Shown here piece by piece: positions 28,980 through 38,149 of a stretch of DNA of 64,000 bases; positions within the stretch are counted from its first letter, which is position 1; the number at the start of each line of letters is the position of its first letter. The stretch is from SHVZ01 sp041906305 (lineage in GTDB: Bacteria > Pseudomonadota > Alphaproteobacteria > SHVZ01), in the NCBI GenBank assembly GCA_041906305.1, contig JAYRJL010000010.1, forward strand, positions 62,001-126,000, in the 5' to 3' direction. The position numbers and the translations under genes are program-made. The notes under the pieces were generated by a model. It searched no databases. It had not been told where the DNA came from and saw only the letters and a program-made list of their open reading frames with translations.

Positions 28980-29972
28980 ATGTCCAAGCCCAAGGTCCTG
29001 ATCTCGCCCTATCGCCTCAACAACGCGAGCCATCCCGAGCTGACGCGGCTCAAGGAGGCGGGGCTCGACCTCGTCTTCAACCCGAACGGCCGCAACTTCA
29101 CGCCGGAGGAGCTGGCGAAGGCGCTCGACGGCTGCATCGCGACGATGGCCGGCGCCGAGCGCTATATCGAGCCCGTGTTCGAGGCGGCGAAGGACCTGAA
29201 GGTGATCGCCCGCCTCGGTGTCGGCTGGGACGCGGTCGACGTCGATGCGGCGACGGCCCACGGCGTCGTGCTGGCGATGGCCTTCGGCTCCAACCACGAG
29301 TCGGTCGCCGACCTCGCCTTCTCGCTGATGGGGGCGCTGGCGACACGCCTCTTCACCTACCATCCGCAGATCGCCGGCGGCGGATGGCAGGCGCAGACCC
29401 ACGACTCCCTGTGGAAGTCGACCATCGGGATCATCGGGCTCGGGCGCATCGGCAAGGCCGTGGTCCGCCGCGCCAAGGCCTTCGAGATGCGGATCCTGGT
29501 CGACGACATCAAGCCGGATCACGCCTTCATCAAGGCGAACGGGCTGGAGCTGGTCGACAAGGACACGATCTTCCGCTCATCCGACATCGTCAGCCTGCAC
29601 TGCTCCGCCAATGCCGAGACCGCGGACCTGATCAACGCACGCACGCTCGGCCTGATGAAGCCCACCGCCTACCTGATCAACGCCGCCCGCGGCAGCATGG
29701 TGGACGAGCAGGCGCTGACCGATGCGCTCGATTCCGGCCGGATCGCCGGCGCCGGCCTCGATGTCTTCAAGAAGGAGCCGCCGGTAGGATCGCCCCTCCT
29801 CAAGGCGAAGAACGCGATCTTCACGCCGCATGCGGCCGGCGGGAACAAGCGGGCCATCGACGCCGCGATGACGATCGCAACCGACAACATCCTGGCCGTC
29901 GCCGGCGGCGGGAGGCCGCGCGAGGACCTCGTCGTCAACCCAGAGGTGTGGCAGCGGCCGCGCCGTCCCTAA
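28980..29972 (+). CDS. D-isomer-specific 2-hydroxyacid dehydrogenase (phosphoglycerate dehydrogenase-like)
   Basis: Protein of 330 residues from the ATG at 28980 (a GTG four codons upstream is possible). The NAD loop is GLGRIG at 153-158. Catalytic residues fit the family: R237 (NAARGSM), E266 (VFKKEPP) and H284 (TPHAAGG). It lacks the C-terminal ACT regulatory domain of serine-pathway SerA, so it is more likely a catabolic 2-hydroxyacid or 2-ketoacid reductase. It sits between two near-duplicate ABC sets, 88 bases after the first. Confidence 0.87.
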   Translation: MSKPKVLISPYRLNNASHPELTRLKEAGLDLVFNPNGRNFTPEELAKALDGCIATMAGAERYIEPVFEAAKDLKVIARLGVGWDAVDVDAATAHGVVLAMAFGSNHESVADLAFSLMGALATRLFTYHPQIAGGGWQAQTHDSLWKSTIGIIGLGRIGKAVVRRAKAFEMRILVDDIKPDHAFIKANGLELVDKDTIFRSSDIVSLHCSANAETADLINARTLGLMKPTAYLINAARGSMVDEQALTDALDSGRIAGAGLDVFKKEPPVGSPLLKAKNAIFTPHAAGGNKRAIDAAMTIATDNILAVAGGGRPREDLVVNPEVWQRPRRP

Positions 29973-30043
29973 ACGCGCCGCCATGGCAGCCGGGCAGATA
30001 TTTTCGTATAGGATAGTCATCCGATCCCAGGGGAGGCGCCGTC

Positions 30044-31606
30044 ATGTCCGTTCGTAATCTTTCCGCATGCTTCAGAACCGCGACCGCCGTCGCGGCGCTC
30101 GTCGCCGTCGGCGTTGCCGCGGAGCCCGCGCACGCCCAGAAGAAGGGCGGCACCGCGGTGATCGCCCAGGAGGCGGGTCCGCCGACGCTCGACATGCATT
30201 TCTCGACCAACATCGCCGTCCGCAATGTGGTGATGCAGGTCTACGAGCAGCTGGTCACGCGCGACGAGAACAACGCGCCGATGATGGAGCTCGCCGAGAG
30301 CTTCGCCGAGTCGACCGACGGCCTCACCTACACCTTCAAGATCCGCAAGGGGATCAAATTTCACAACGGAAAGGCCATGAGCTCGGCCGACGTGCTCGCC
30401 TCGTACCAGCGCTTCGCCAAGGTCGGCGTGCAGCGCGGATTCTTCGAGCAGATCGCCGAGATGACGGCGCCGGATGCCGACACCTTCGTGATCAAGCTGC
30501 GCAAGAAGGTGCCCGTCGCGATGGAGGAGCTGAGCCAGTTCGGCAATCCTGTCGTCATCATCCCCGCCGATCAGAAGGACCGTGAAGGCGGCAAGTCCGA
30601 CATCATCGGCACCGGTCCCTACCAGTACGTCGAGTGGGTCGCCGACAGCCACGTGAAGCTGAAGCGCTACGACGGCTACGTCGCCGACACCCGTTTCAAG
30701 GGCACCAACGGCTTCGGCGGCCACAAGGTCGCGTGGCTGGACGAGCTCGACTTCCGCTACGTCAAGGAGCCGGTCGCCCGTGTCGCCGGCATGGAGACCG
30801 GCCAGTTCCAGATCTCCGAGGACGTGCCGACCAAGGCCGCCAAGCGCCTCAAGGACAACAAGGCGCTCACGCTCTATCCGGTGCAGCGCTGGTGGATCCA
30901 CGGCGCCTGGGTGAATCACACCTTCGCGCCGTTCGACAACAAGAACATCCGCCGCGCGATGCAGATCGGTCTCGACATGGAAGAGATCATGGACGTCGCG
31001 ACCGACGGCGCCTTCGACCTGCAGCCGGGCTTCCAGTATCCGGGCACGCCTTACTACACCGACGCCGGCAAGCAGTACTACAACGTGAAGGACCTGAAGA
31101 AGGCGCAGGACCTGCTGAAGTCGTCCGGCTACAAGGGCGAGGAGATCGTCGTCATGACGCTCCCGGCCTACCAGAGCATGTACGACGCGGCCGTCGTGCT
31201 GGTCGAGCAGATGAAGGCGATCGGCTTCAAGGTTAAGCTCGATCCGGTCGACCTCCCGACCGGTGCGGCCCGCCAGCGCAAGCCCGACGGCGGCTGGCAC
31301 CTCTCGTTCACGGGCCTGGGCTCCGGCCCGGCGGTCGGCCCCTTCGGCGCCATGGTGCTGATGACTGGCCCCAATACCCTGACCGGCAAGCCCGACACCG
31401 CCTTCGACGCCCTCTACGCCGAGATGCTGGGCGGCGCCACGCTGAACGACCGCAAGGCGACCTTCGCCAAGATGCAGGAAGCCCTCTACGAGGACGTGAA
31501 GATGCTGAAGATGGGCGACCTGACCAAGGTCATGGCCGCCCGTTCCAACGTGAAGGGTTTCATCCCCTACCGTATTCCGCGGCTCTGGAACGTCTGGCTG
31601 GAGTAG
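30044..31606 (+). CDS. Peptide/nickel-type ABC substrate-binding protein (family 5), set 2
   Basis: Protein of 520 residues with a signal peptide (cleavage near AHAQ at 32) and family-5 motifs YTFKIRKGIKFHNGK and GTGPYQYVEW. The start has a GGGGAGG site. The mature start QKKGG and overall layout repeat those of set 1. It binds a peptide-like ligand in the periplasm and delivers it to the permeases at 31688 and 32625. Ligand differences from set 1 cannot be read by eye. Confidence 0.92.
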   Translation: MSVRNLSACFRTATAVAALVAVGVAAEPAHAQKKGGTAVIAQEAGPPTLDMHFSTNIAVRNVVMQVYEQLVTRDENNAPMMELAESFAESTDGLTYTFKIRKGIKFHNGKAMSSADVLASYQRFAKVGVQRGFFEQIAEMTAPDADTFVIKLRKKVPVAMEELSQFGNPVVIIPADQKDREGGKSDIIGTGPYQYVEWVADSHVKLKRYDGYVADTRFKGTNGFGGHKVAWLDELDFRYVKEPVARVAGMETGQFQISEDVPTKAAKRLKDNKALTLYPVQRWWIHGAWVNHTFAPFDNKNIRRAMQIGLDMEEIMDVATDGAFDLQPGFQYPGTPYYTDAGKQYYNVKDLKKAQDLLKSSGYKGEEIVVMTLPAYQSMYDAAVVLVEQMKAIGFKVKLDPVDLPTGAARQRKPDGGWHLSFTGLGSGPAVGPFGAMVLMTGPNTLTGKPDTAFDALYAEMLGGATLNDRKATFAKMQEALYEDVKMLKMGDLTKVMAARSNVKGFIPYRIPRLWNVWLE

Positions 31607-31627
31607 TCCTTCGGTTGACGTAATCTC

Positions 31628-31668
31628 AAGCCCCGCTCGGGCGGACGTCCGGGCGGGGCTTCTGTTTT
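31628..31668 (+). terminator. Terminator/attenuator between binding protein and permease genes, set 2
   Basis: AAGCCCCGC (31628-31636) pairs with GCGGGGCTT (31653-31661), with an inner GGAC/GTCC, followed by CTGTTTTCT. It is an intrinsic-terminator shape 20 bases before the permease start, so part of the transcripts likely end after the binding-protein gene. Confidence 0.7.
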
Positions 31669-31687
31669 CTGGTATCGTCGGAGATTC

Positions 31688-32624
<937 letters not shown>

Positions 32625-32632
<8 letters not shown>

Positions 32633-33518
32633 GACCGCCGCCCCCGTCGGCATCGCGCATGCCGCCGCACCGCTCCGCCAGCGCAAGACGACGGTCCGAC
32701 GACTGCTCGAGCACCGGCTGTTCATGACCGGCCTCGTGCTGTTCATGCTGATGGTGATCATGGCGGTCTTCGCCGACTGGCTCGCCACCCACAACCCGGT
32801 GCAGGTCCGCGCCCGCTTCCGCTTCCGGCCGCCCGGCCTCGACAACTTCTTCGGCACCGACAATTTCGGTCGCGACATCTACACCCGCGTCGTCTACGGC
32901 GCCCGGCTCTCGATCTCGATCGGCTTCGCCACGGTGGCGATGACCGCGCTGGTCGGCACCGCGATCGGGCTGATGGCCGGGTACTTCCGGAAGTTCGACA
33001 ACATCCTGATGCGGGTCATGGACGCGCTGATGGCGTTCCCGACCATCCTGCTGGCTCTCGCCCTCGCCGCCGCCCTCGGGCCCTCGGCGGTCAACATCGT
33101 GGTCGCGCTCTCGGCCGTCTACATTCCGCGCGTGGCGCGCGTCGTCCGCGCCTCGGTGCTGGTCGTGCGCGAGGCCGACTACGTGCACGCGGCGCATGCG
33201 GTCGGCGCCAGCAACTTCCGTATCATGGTCGAGCACATCCTGCCCAACAGCATGGCGCCGCTGATGGTGCAGCTGACCTTCGTCTTCGCCTATGCGGTGA
33301 TCGCCGAAGCGGTCCTGAGCTTCCTCGGCGTCGGGCCGCCTCCGCCGACGCCGAGCTGGGGCAACATCATCGCCGAGGGCAAGGACTACATCCGCGAAGC
33401 GGCCTGGATCACGCTGTTCCCGGGTATCGCGATCGCGATGACCGTGCTCGGCCTCAACCTGCTGGGCGACGGGCTCCGCGACGTGCTCGACCCGCGCATG
33501 AACGTCGACAACCGATGA
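32625..33518 (+). CDS. Peptide ABC transporter permease, DppC type, set 2
   Basis: Protein of 297 residues from the ATG at 32625, which overlaps the previous gene by 8 bases; a GTG three codons earlier is less likely. DppC landmarks: GTDNFGRDIYTR, the EAA-like loop HAVGASNFRIM, FAYAVIAEAVLSFLG, and the terminal LDPRMN. It forms the channel with the preceding permease. Confidence 0.92.
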
Positions 33519-33528
33519 CCGGCCCTCG

Positions 33529-34512
33529 ATGACCAGCGCAGACAACCTCGTCGAGGTCGAGAACCTGGTGAAGCACTTCCCGGTCAGGAAGGGCTTCTTC
33601 AGCTCGCGCGTCACCGGCCAAGTCCGCGCGGTCGACGACATCAGCTTCACCGTCGCCCGCGGCGAGACCCTGGGCCTGGTCGGCGAGTCCGGCTGCGGCA
33701 AGTCCACCACCGGTCGCCTCCTGATCCGCCTTATCGATCCCACCTCGGGCTCGATCAAGCTCAACGGCGACGACATCGCCAAGATCCCCGACAAGGAGCT
33801 GCGCGCGCGGCGCCGCGACGTGCAGATCATCTTCCAGGACCCGTTCTCGTCGCTCAATCCGCGGAAGACGGTCGAGGGCATCATCTCAGAGCCGCTCAAG
33901 GTGCACGGCATCGGCACCGCCGAGGAGCGGCGCGCCCGCGTCGCCGAGCTGCTGAAGCTGGTCGGCATGGCGCCCGACTACGCCAAGCGCTATCCGCACG
34001 AGTTCTCCGGCGGCCAGCGCCAGCGGATCGGGATCGCCCGCGCGCTGGCGCTCAATCCCAAGTTCATCGTCTGCGACGAGCCGGTCTCGGCGCTCGACGT
34101 CTCGATCCAGGCGCAGGTGATCAACCTGATGCGGGACCTGCAGCGCGAGCTTGGCCTCACCTATCTCTTCATCAGCCACAATCTCGCGGTCGTCCGCCAC
34201 ATCGCCGACCGGGTCGCGGTCATGTATCTCGGCAAGATCGTCGAGATCACCGACAAGCACGCCCTCTACGACGACCCGCTGCACCCCTATACCAAGGCCC
34301 TGCTCTCGGCGATCCCGATCGCCAAGCCGGGCGAGCCCCGCAATCGGACGGTCCTGACCGGCGACGTGCCGAGCCCGATGGCACCGCCGAAGGGCTGCCG
34401 CTTCAACACCCGCTGCCCCGTCGCCGAAGCACGCTGCCGCGAGATCGAGCCGCCGCTGGTCGATGCCGGCCAGGGCCACCAGGTCGCCTGCCACCTCGTC
34501 ACGCCGCGATAG
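33529..34512 (+). CDS. Oligopeptide/dipeptide ABC transporter ATP-binding protein (DppF type)
   Basis: Protein of 327 residues with Walker A GESGCGKST (52-60), signature FSGGQRQR (159-166), Walker B FIVCDEP, and the C-terminal peptide-transporter extension with a cysteine cluster (CRFNTRCPVAEARC). It powers peptide import. Family-5 importers normally use two different ATPases, DppD and DppF; only this one is present here. It may work as a homodimer, or with a DppD encoded elsewhere, and could serve both ABC sets. Confidence 0.92.
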   Translation: MTSADNLVEVENLVKHFPVRKGFFSSRVTGQVRAVDDISFTVARGETLGLVGESGCGKSTTGRLLIRLIDPTSGSIKLNGDDIAKIPDKELRARRRDVQIIFQDPFSSLNPRKTVEGIISEPLKVHGIGTAEERRARVAELLKLVGMAPDYAKRYPHEFSGGQRQRIGIARALALNPKFIVCDEPVSALDVSIQAQVINLMRDLQRELGLTYLFISHNLAVVRHIADRVAVMYLGKIVEITDKHALYDDPLHPYTKALLSAIPIAKPGEPRNRTVLTGDVPSPMAPPKGCRFNTRCPVAEARCREIEPPLVDAGQGHQVACHLVTPR

Positions 34513-34520
34513 GAGTCTCC

Positions 34521-35633
34521 ATGCCGCCGGTCGCTTCATTCTTCTCCCAGTCCTATGCCGAGGCCCGCGAGAAGTTCCTGAAGGCGGCCGAGGCCGCCGG
34601 CGCGCATTTGGTCGAGAGCTATCCGCATCCGCTAAAAGGCCCGGACGGCGGCGACCTCGCGACCGACGTCGCCTGGCTGGGCCCGCGCGACGCGAAGAAG
34701 CTGCTGGTCATGACCTCCTCGACCCACGGCATCGAGGGATATTGCGGGTCGGGCGCACAGATCTCGTTCCTCGAGAATCGCCACTACCATCGCGACGCCA
34801 GGGCCGACACCGCTGTCCTGCTCGTGCATGCGATCAACCCGCACGGCTTCGCCCATGGCCGGCGCGTGACCGAGGACAATGTCGACCTCAACCGCAACTT
34901 CGTCGACTTCTCCGAGCCGCTGCCGGAGAACAAGGACTACGAGGCGCTCCAGGAACACGCGAATCCGAAGGTGTGGACGCCGGAGTCGGTCGCCAAGGCG
35001 GATGCGGCGATCTCGGCCTTCTACAACATGCCGAACAACACCGACTTCGTGCCGAAAGCGATCCACAGCGGGCAGTACGTCAACAACAAGGGCACCTTCT
35101 ACGGCGGCTCCAAGCCGACCTGGTCGCGCCGCACCTTCGAGAGCATCGCCCAGGAATGGATGAAGGGTGCGACCGACCTCTGCCTCGTCGACTACCACAC
35201 GGGTCTCGGCCCCCTCGGCTTCGGCGATCTCTATTACGGCGGCAGCGTCGGCGAAGGCATGGCGCGAAAGTGGTTCGACCATGTGACGCCGACCGTCGAG
35301 CAAATCGAGGAAGCCAAGAAGGACAAGTCGAAGCACGTCCCCGGCGGCGTCAAGGGCACGCTGTCGCGCTCGCTGGTGAAGACGCTGCCGAACACGCGCT
35401 GCACGGTCGGCGGCATCGAGTACGGCACCCATCCGGTGCGCGACGTGCTGGGCTCGCTCCGCGCCGACAACTGGCTCTACGCCTGGGGGGACCCCAAGTC
35501 GGCGCAGGGCAAGGAGATCAAGGCGAAGGTCCGCGAGGCCTTCTATCCCTCGATCTTCGAGTGGAAGATCATGGTGACCAGCCGCTCCAACGACGTGCTG
35601 CGCCAGGCGCTGGCCGGACTGGGGAAGGCCTAG
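34521..35633 (+). CDS. DUF2817 / M14-like zinc carboxypeptidase family protein
   Basis: Protein of 370 residues. A putative zinc motif H69-x-x-E72 (THGIEG) with a downstream histidine in VDYHTGLG matches the M14 zinc carboxypeptidase pattern as modified in the DUF2817 family. No signal peptide is seen, so it probably acts in the cytoplasm on imported peptides. It begins 8 bases after the ATPase gene with an AGGAG site, so it belongs to the set-2 operon, which supports peptide hydrolysis as its role. The exact substrate is unknown. Confidence 0.82.
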   Translation: MPPVASFFSQSYAEAREKFLKAAEAAGAHLVESYPHPLKGPDGGDLATDVAWLGPRDAKKLLVMTSSTHGIEGYCGSGAQISFLENRHYHRDARADTAVLLVHAINPHGFAHGRRVTEDNVDLNRNFVDFSEPLPENKDYEALQEHANPKVWTPESVAKADAAISAFYNMPNNTDFVPKAIHSGQYVNNKGTFYGGSKPTWSRRTFESIAQEWMKGATDLCLVDYHTGLGPLGFGDLYYGGSVGEGMARKWFDHVTPTVEQIEEAKKDKSKHVPGGVKGTLSRSLVKTLPNTRCTVGGIEYGTHPVRDVLGSLRADNWLYAWGDPKSAQGKEIKAKVREAFYPSIFEWKIMVTSRSNDVLRQALAGLGKA

Positions 35634-35760
35634 CCTTCCCGGCATGCGGGCGAGACGGGTGACATCCCGACCTCCTGGCCGCCTATAGCTCCCTCCCCCT
35701 TTCCAGGGGTCGGCCGGCGTGCTTTCCTTTCGGAAAGGTGCCGCCAGGGAGGTTGCTTTC

Positions 35761-37344
35761 ATGCGTTCTCCGCTCACGTCCCGCCTTGCTTCGAGCCTGA
35801 TCGTCGCAACCCTCGTCCTCTTCGCCCAACCCGCCGCAGCGCAGAAGGTGCTGAAGGTCGTGCCGCAGGCCGAGGCCAAGGTGTTCGATCCGCACCAGCC
35901 CGCGGCGAACGCGACGTCCATCCATGTCGGCATGATCTACGACAGCCTGTTCACCTGGGACGAGAACCTGGTGAGCCGGCCGCAGATGGTCGGCGACTAC
36001 CAGGTCTCGGCCGACAAGCTGACCTATACCTTCAAGCTGCGGCCGGGCCTCAAGTTCCACGACGGCCAGGCGGTGACGACGAAGGACGTCGTCGCCTCGA
36101 TGAAGCGGCAGTTCACCCGCGATACCCAGATCCAGAAGCTGACCAGCCTCGTCGCCTCGATCGACCGCGTCGACGACCAGACATTCGTTCTCAAGATGAA
36201 GGAGCCGTTCGGCTTCGTCGAATACCTGATCTCGGGTGCGCGCAACATCGACGGCGGCATCCTTCGCGAGAAGGAGGCGATGGTCGATCCGTTCACGGTC
36301 ATCACCGAGACGATCGGCTCCGGCCCCTTCAAGTTCGTTAAAGGCGAGTACGTGCCCGGCGCCAAGACCGTGTACGAGAAGAACAAGGACTACGTGCCGC
36401 GTGCCGAACCGCCCTCGGGCATGGCCGGCGGCAAGGTGCCGAAGCTCGACCGCATCGAGTTCCAGATCATCCCGGACGCGGCGACAGCGTTCGCCGCTCT
36501 CCGGTCGGGCGAAGTCGACTTCCTCGACGCGCCGTCGCTCGACCTGATCTCGACGGTCGAGAAGGACCCGAACATCGTCATCGGCGAGGTATGGCCGATC
36601 GACACCTACGGCGCGCTCCGGCCCAACTCGCTCCATCCGCCGTTCAACAACGTGAAGGCGCGGATGGCGCTCGCCTACATGGTGAACCAGGCCGACTACA
36701 TGACCGCGGCCTACGGCGACAAGAAGTGGTGGATCGAGTGCTACGCCTTCTGGGTCTGCGGCACGCCGAACGGCACCGAAGCGGGCTCCGAGGCCTTCCG
36801 CAAGCCGGACCTCGAGAAGGCGCGCCAGCTGGTCAAGGAGTCCGGCTACGACGGCCGCAAGATCGTCATCATCGGCGGCTCCGACATCCCGGCCTACAAC
36901 GCGATGAGCCTGCTGACGGCCGAGAAGCTGAAGTCGATCGGCTTCAACGTCGACCTGCAGCTTTCCGACTGGGGCAGCGTCACCGTGCGGCGCTCGAAGA
37001 AGGATCCGCCCGACCAGGGCGGGTGGAACATCTTCCACACCACCGCCAACGGCTCGCATCTCGCGAGCCCGATCACCAGCCCGTCGACGATCATGACCTG
37101 CGACGGCAAGAACTTCGTCGGCTGGCCCTGCGACGAGGTGGTCGAGAAGATGCGCGACGCGTACATGAAGGAAACCGATCCTGCCAAGCAGAAGGCATTG
37201 GTCGAGGCGATGCACAAGCGCCTCTGGGAAGTGATCCCCTACGTGCCGCTCGGACAGTTCAAGCAGCCCTTCCTGTGGCGGAAGAACGTCACGGGCGTGC
37301 TCAAGACCGGCATCCTCGTCTTCTGGAACATCGACAAGACCTGA
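35761..37344 (+). CDS. Peptide-type ABC substrate-binding protein (family 5), orphan
   Basis: Protein of 527 residues from the ATG at 35761, preceded by GGGAGG; a GTG 14 codons upstream is unlikely because the signal peptide starts here (cleavage near AAAQ at 28). Family-5 motifs include YTFKLRPGLKFHDG and GSGPFKFVKGEY. No permease or ATPase adjoins it; its neighbours are the DUF2817 gene upstream and an alpha/beta-hydrolase-fold gene 7 bases downstream. It may feed one of the nearby permease sets. Confidence 0.9.
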   Translation: MRSPLTSRLASSLIVATLVLFAQPAAAQKVLKVVPQAEAKVFDPHQPAANATSIHVGMIYDSLFTWDENLVSRPQMVGDYQVSADKLTYTFKLRPGLKFHDGQAVTTKDVVASMKRQFTRDTQIQKLTSLVASIDRVDDQTFVLKMKEPFGFVEYLISGARNIDGGILREKEAMVDPFTVITETIGSGPFKFVKGEYVPGAKTVYEKNKDYVPRAEPPSGMAGGKVPKLDRIEFQIIPDAATAFAALRSGEVDFLDAPSLDLISTVEKDPNIVIGEVWPIDTYGALRPNSLHPPFNNVKARMALAYMVNQADYMTAAYGDKKWWIECYAFWVCGTPNGTEAGSEAFRKPDLEKARQLVKESGYDGRKIVIIGGSDIPAYNAMSLLTAEKLKSIGFNVDLQLSDWGSVTVRRSKKDPPDQGGWNIFHTTANGSHLASPITSPSTIMTCDGKNFVGWPCDEVVEKMRDAYMKETDPAKQKALVEAMHKRLWEVIPYVPLGQFKQPFLWRKNVTGVLKTGILVFWNIDKT

Positions 37345-37351
37345 GGACTTC

Positions 37352-38149
37352 ATGAAGGACTTCGACACCATCCGCGCCTTCAACGGCGAGGCGCGGATCA
37401 GGGCCTTCGTGCGCGGCTCCGGTCCGCTCGTCGTGGTGATGCCGGGCCTCGGCCGCAACCCCGACGACATCGTGCCGCTCTCGCGCAAGGTCGCGGAGGC
37501 GGGCTTCCGCGTGCTGCTGCCGGAAACCCGAGGCATCGGCGAGAGTACCGGCCCGATGGAGGGGATCACGCTCCGCGATCTCGCGGCCGACGTGGTGGCG
37601 GCGATCGAGGCGGCCGGGGATGCCAAGGCGATCCTCGTCGGCCACGCCTTCGGCAATCGTGTCGCCCGCGCGGTCGCCGCATATCACCCGGACCGGGCGG
37701 TCGCCGTCGTCTGCCTCGGCGCCAGCGGCAAGGTTCCGCCCTCGCCCGAGATCCAAAAGGCGATCGATGCCGGCAAAGACAAGAACGCGACCCGCGAGCA
37801 ACGCGCCGCCTCGCTCCGTATCGCCTCCTTCGGGCCTGGCCGCGATCCCACGCCTTGGCTCGACGGCTGGAACGAGACGGTCATGAAGTCCTGCCTCACT
37901 GCCGCGAGCGCGACGCCGACCGAAGAGTGGTGGACCGCCGGCAAGGCTCCCGTGCTGATCATCCAGGGCCTGGCCGACGTGGCGGCCGTGCCGGCCAACG
38001 GCCGCATGCTGGCAGAGGAGCTGGGCCCGCGCGGCCGGCTGGTCGAGCTCGAGGGCGTCGGGCACTCGATCCCGGTAGAAGCGCCGGACGAGACTGCAGC
38101 GGCGCTGATCCCGTTCCTCGAGGAACAGACGCAGCGGAAAGCCGCCTAG
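37352..38149 (+). CDS. Alpha/beta-hydrolase-fold protein with Ala at the nucleophile position
   Basis: Protein of 265 residues with the alpha/beta-hydrolase pattern: oxyanion region near VMPGLGRN, nucleophile elbow VGHAFGN, an aspartate at 209 (GLADVAAVP) and histidine at 238 (GVGHSIP). At the elbow the usual serine is alanine (A99), which should prevent normal serine esterase chemistry. It may be a binding protein, a non-hydrolytic member or use another mechanism. It starts 7 bases after the orphan binding-protein gene, so the two are probably cotranscribed. It overlaps the convergent S9 peptidase gene by 4 bases. Confidence 0.8.
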   Translation: MKDFDTIRAFNGEARIRAFVRGSGPLVVVMPGLGRNPDDIVPLSRKVAEAGFRVLLPETRGIGESTGPMEGITLRDLAADVVAAIEAAGDAKAILVGHAFGNRVARAVAAYHPDRAVAVVCLGASGKVPPSPEIQKAIDAGKDKNATREQRAASLRIASFGPGRDPTPWLDGWNETVMKSCLTAASATPTEEWWTAGKAPVLIIQGLADVAAVPANGRMLAEELGPRGRLVELEGVGHSIPVEAPDETAAALIPFLEEQTQRKAA

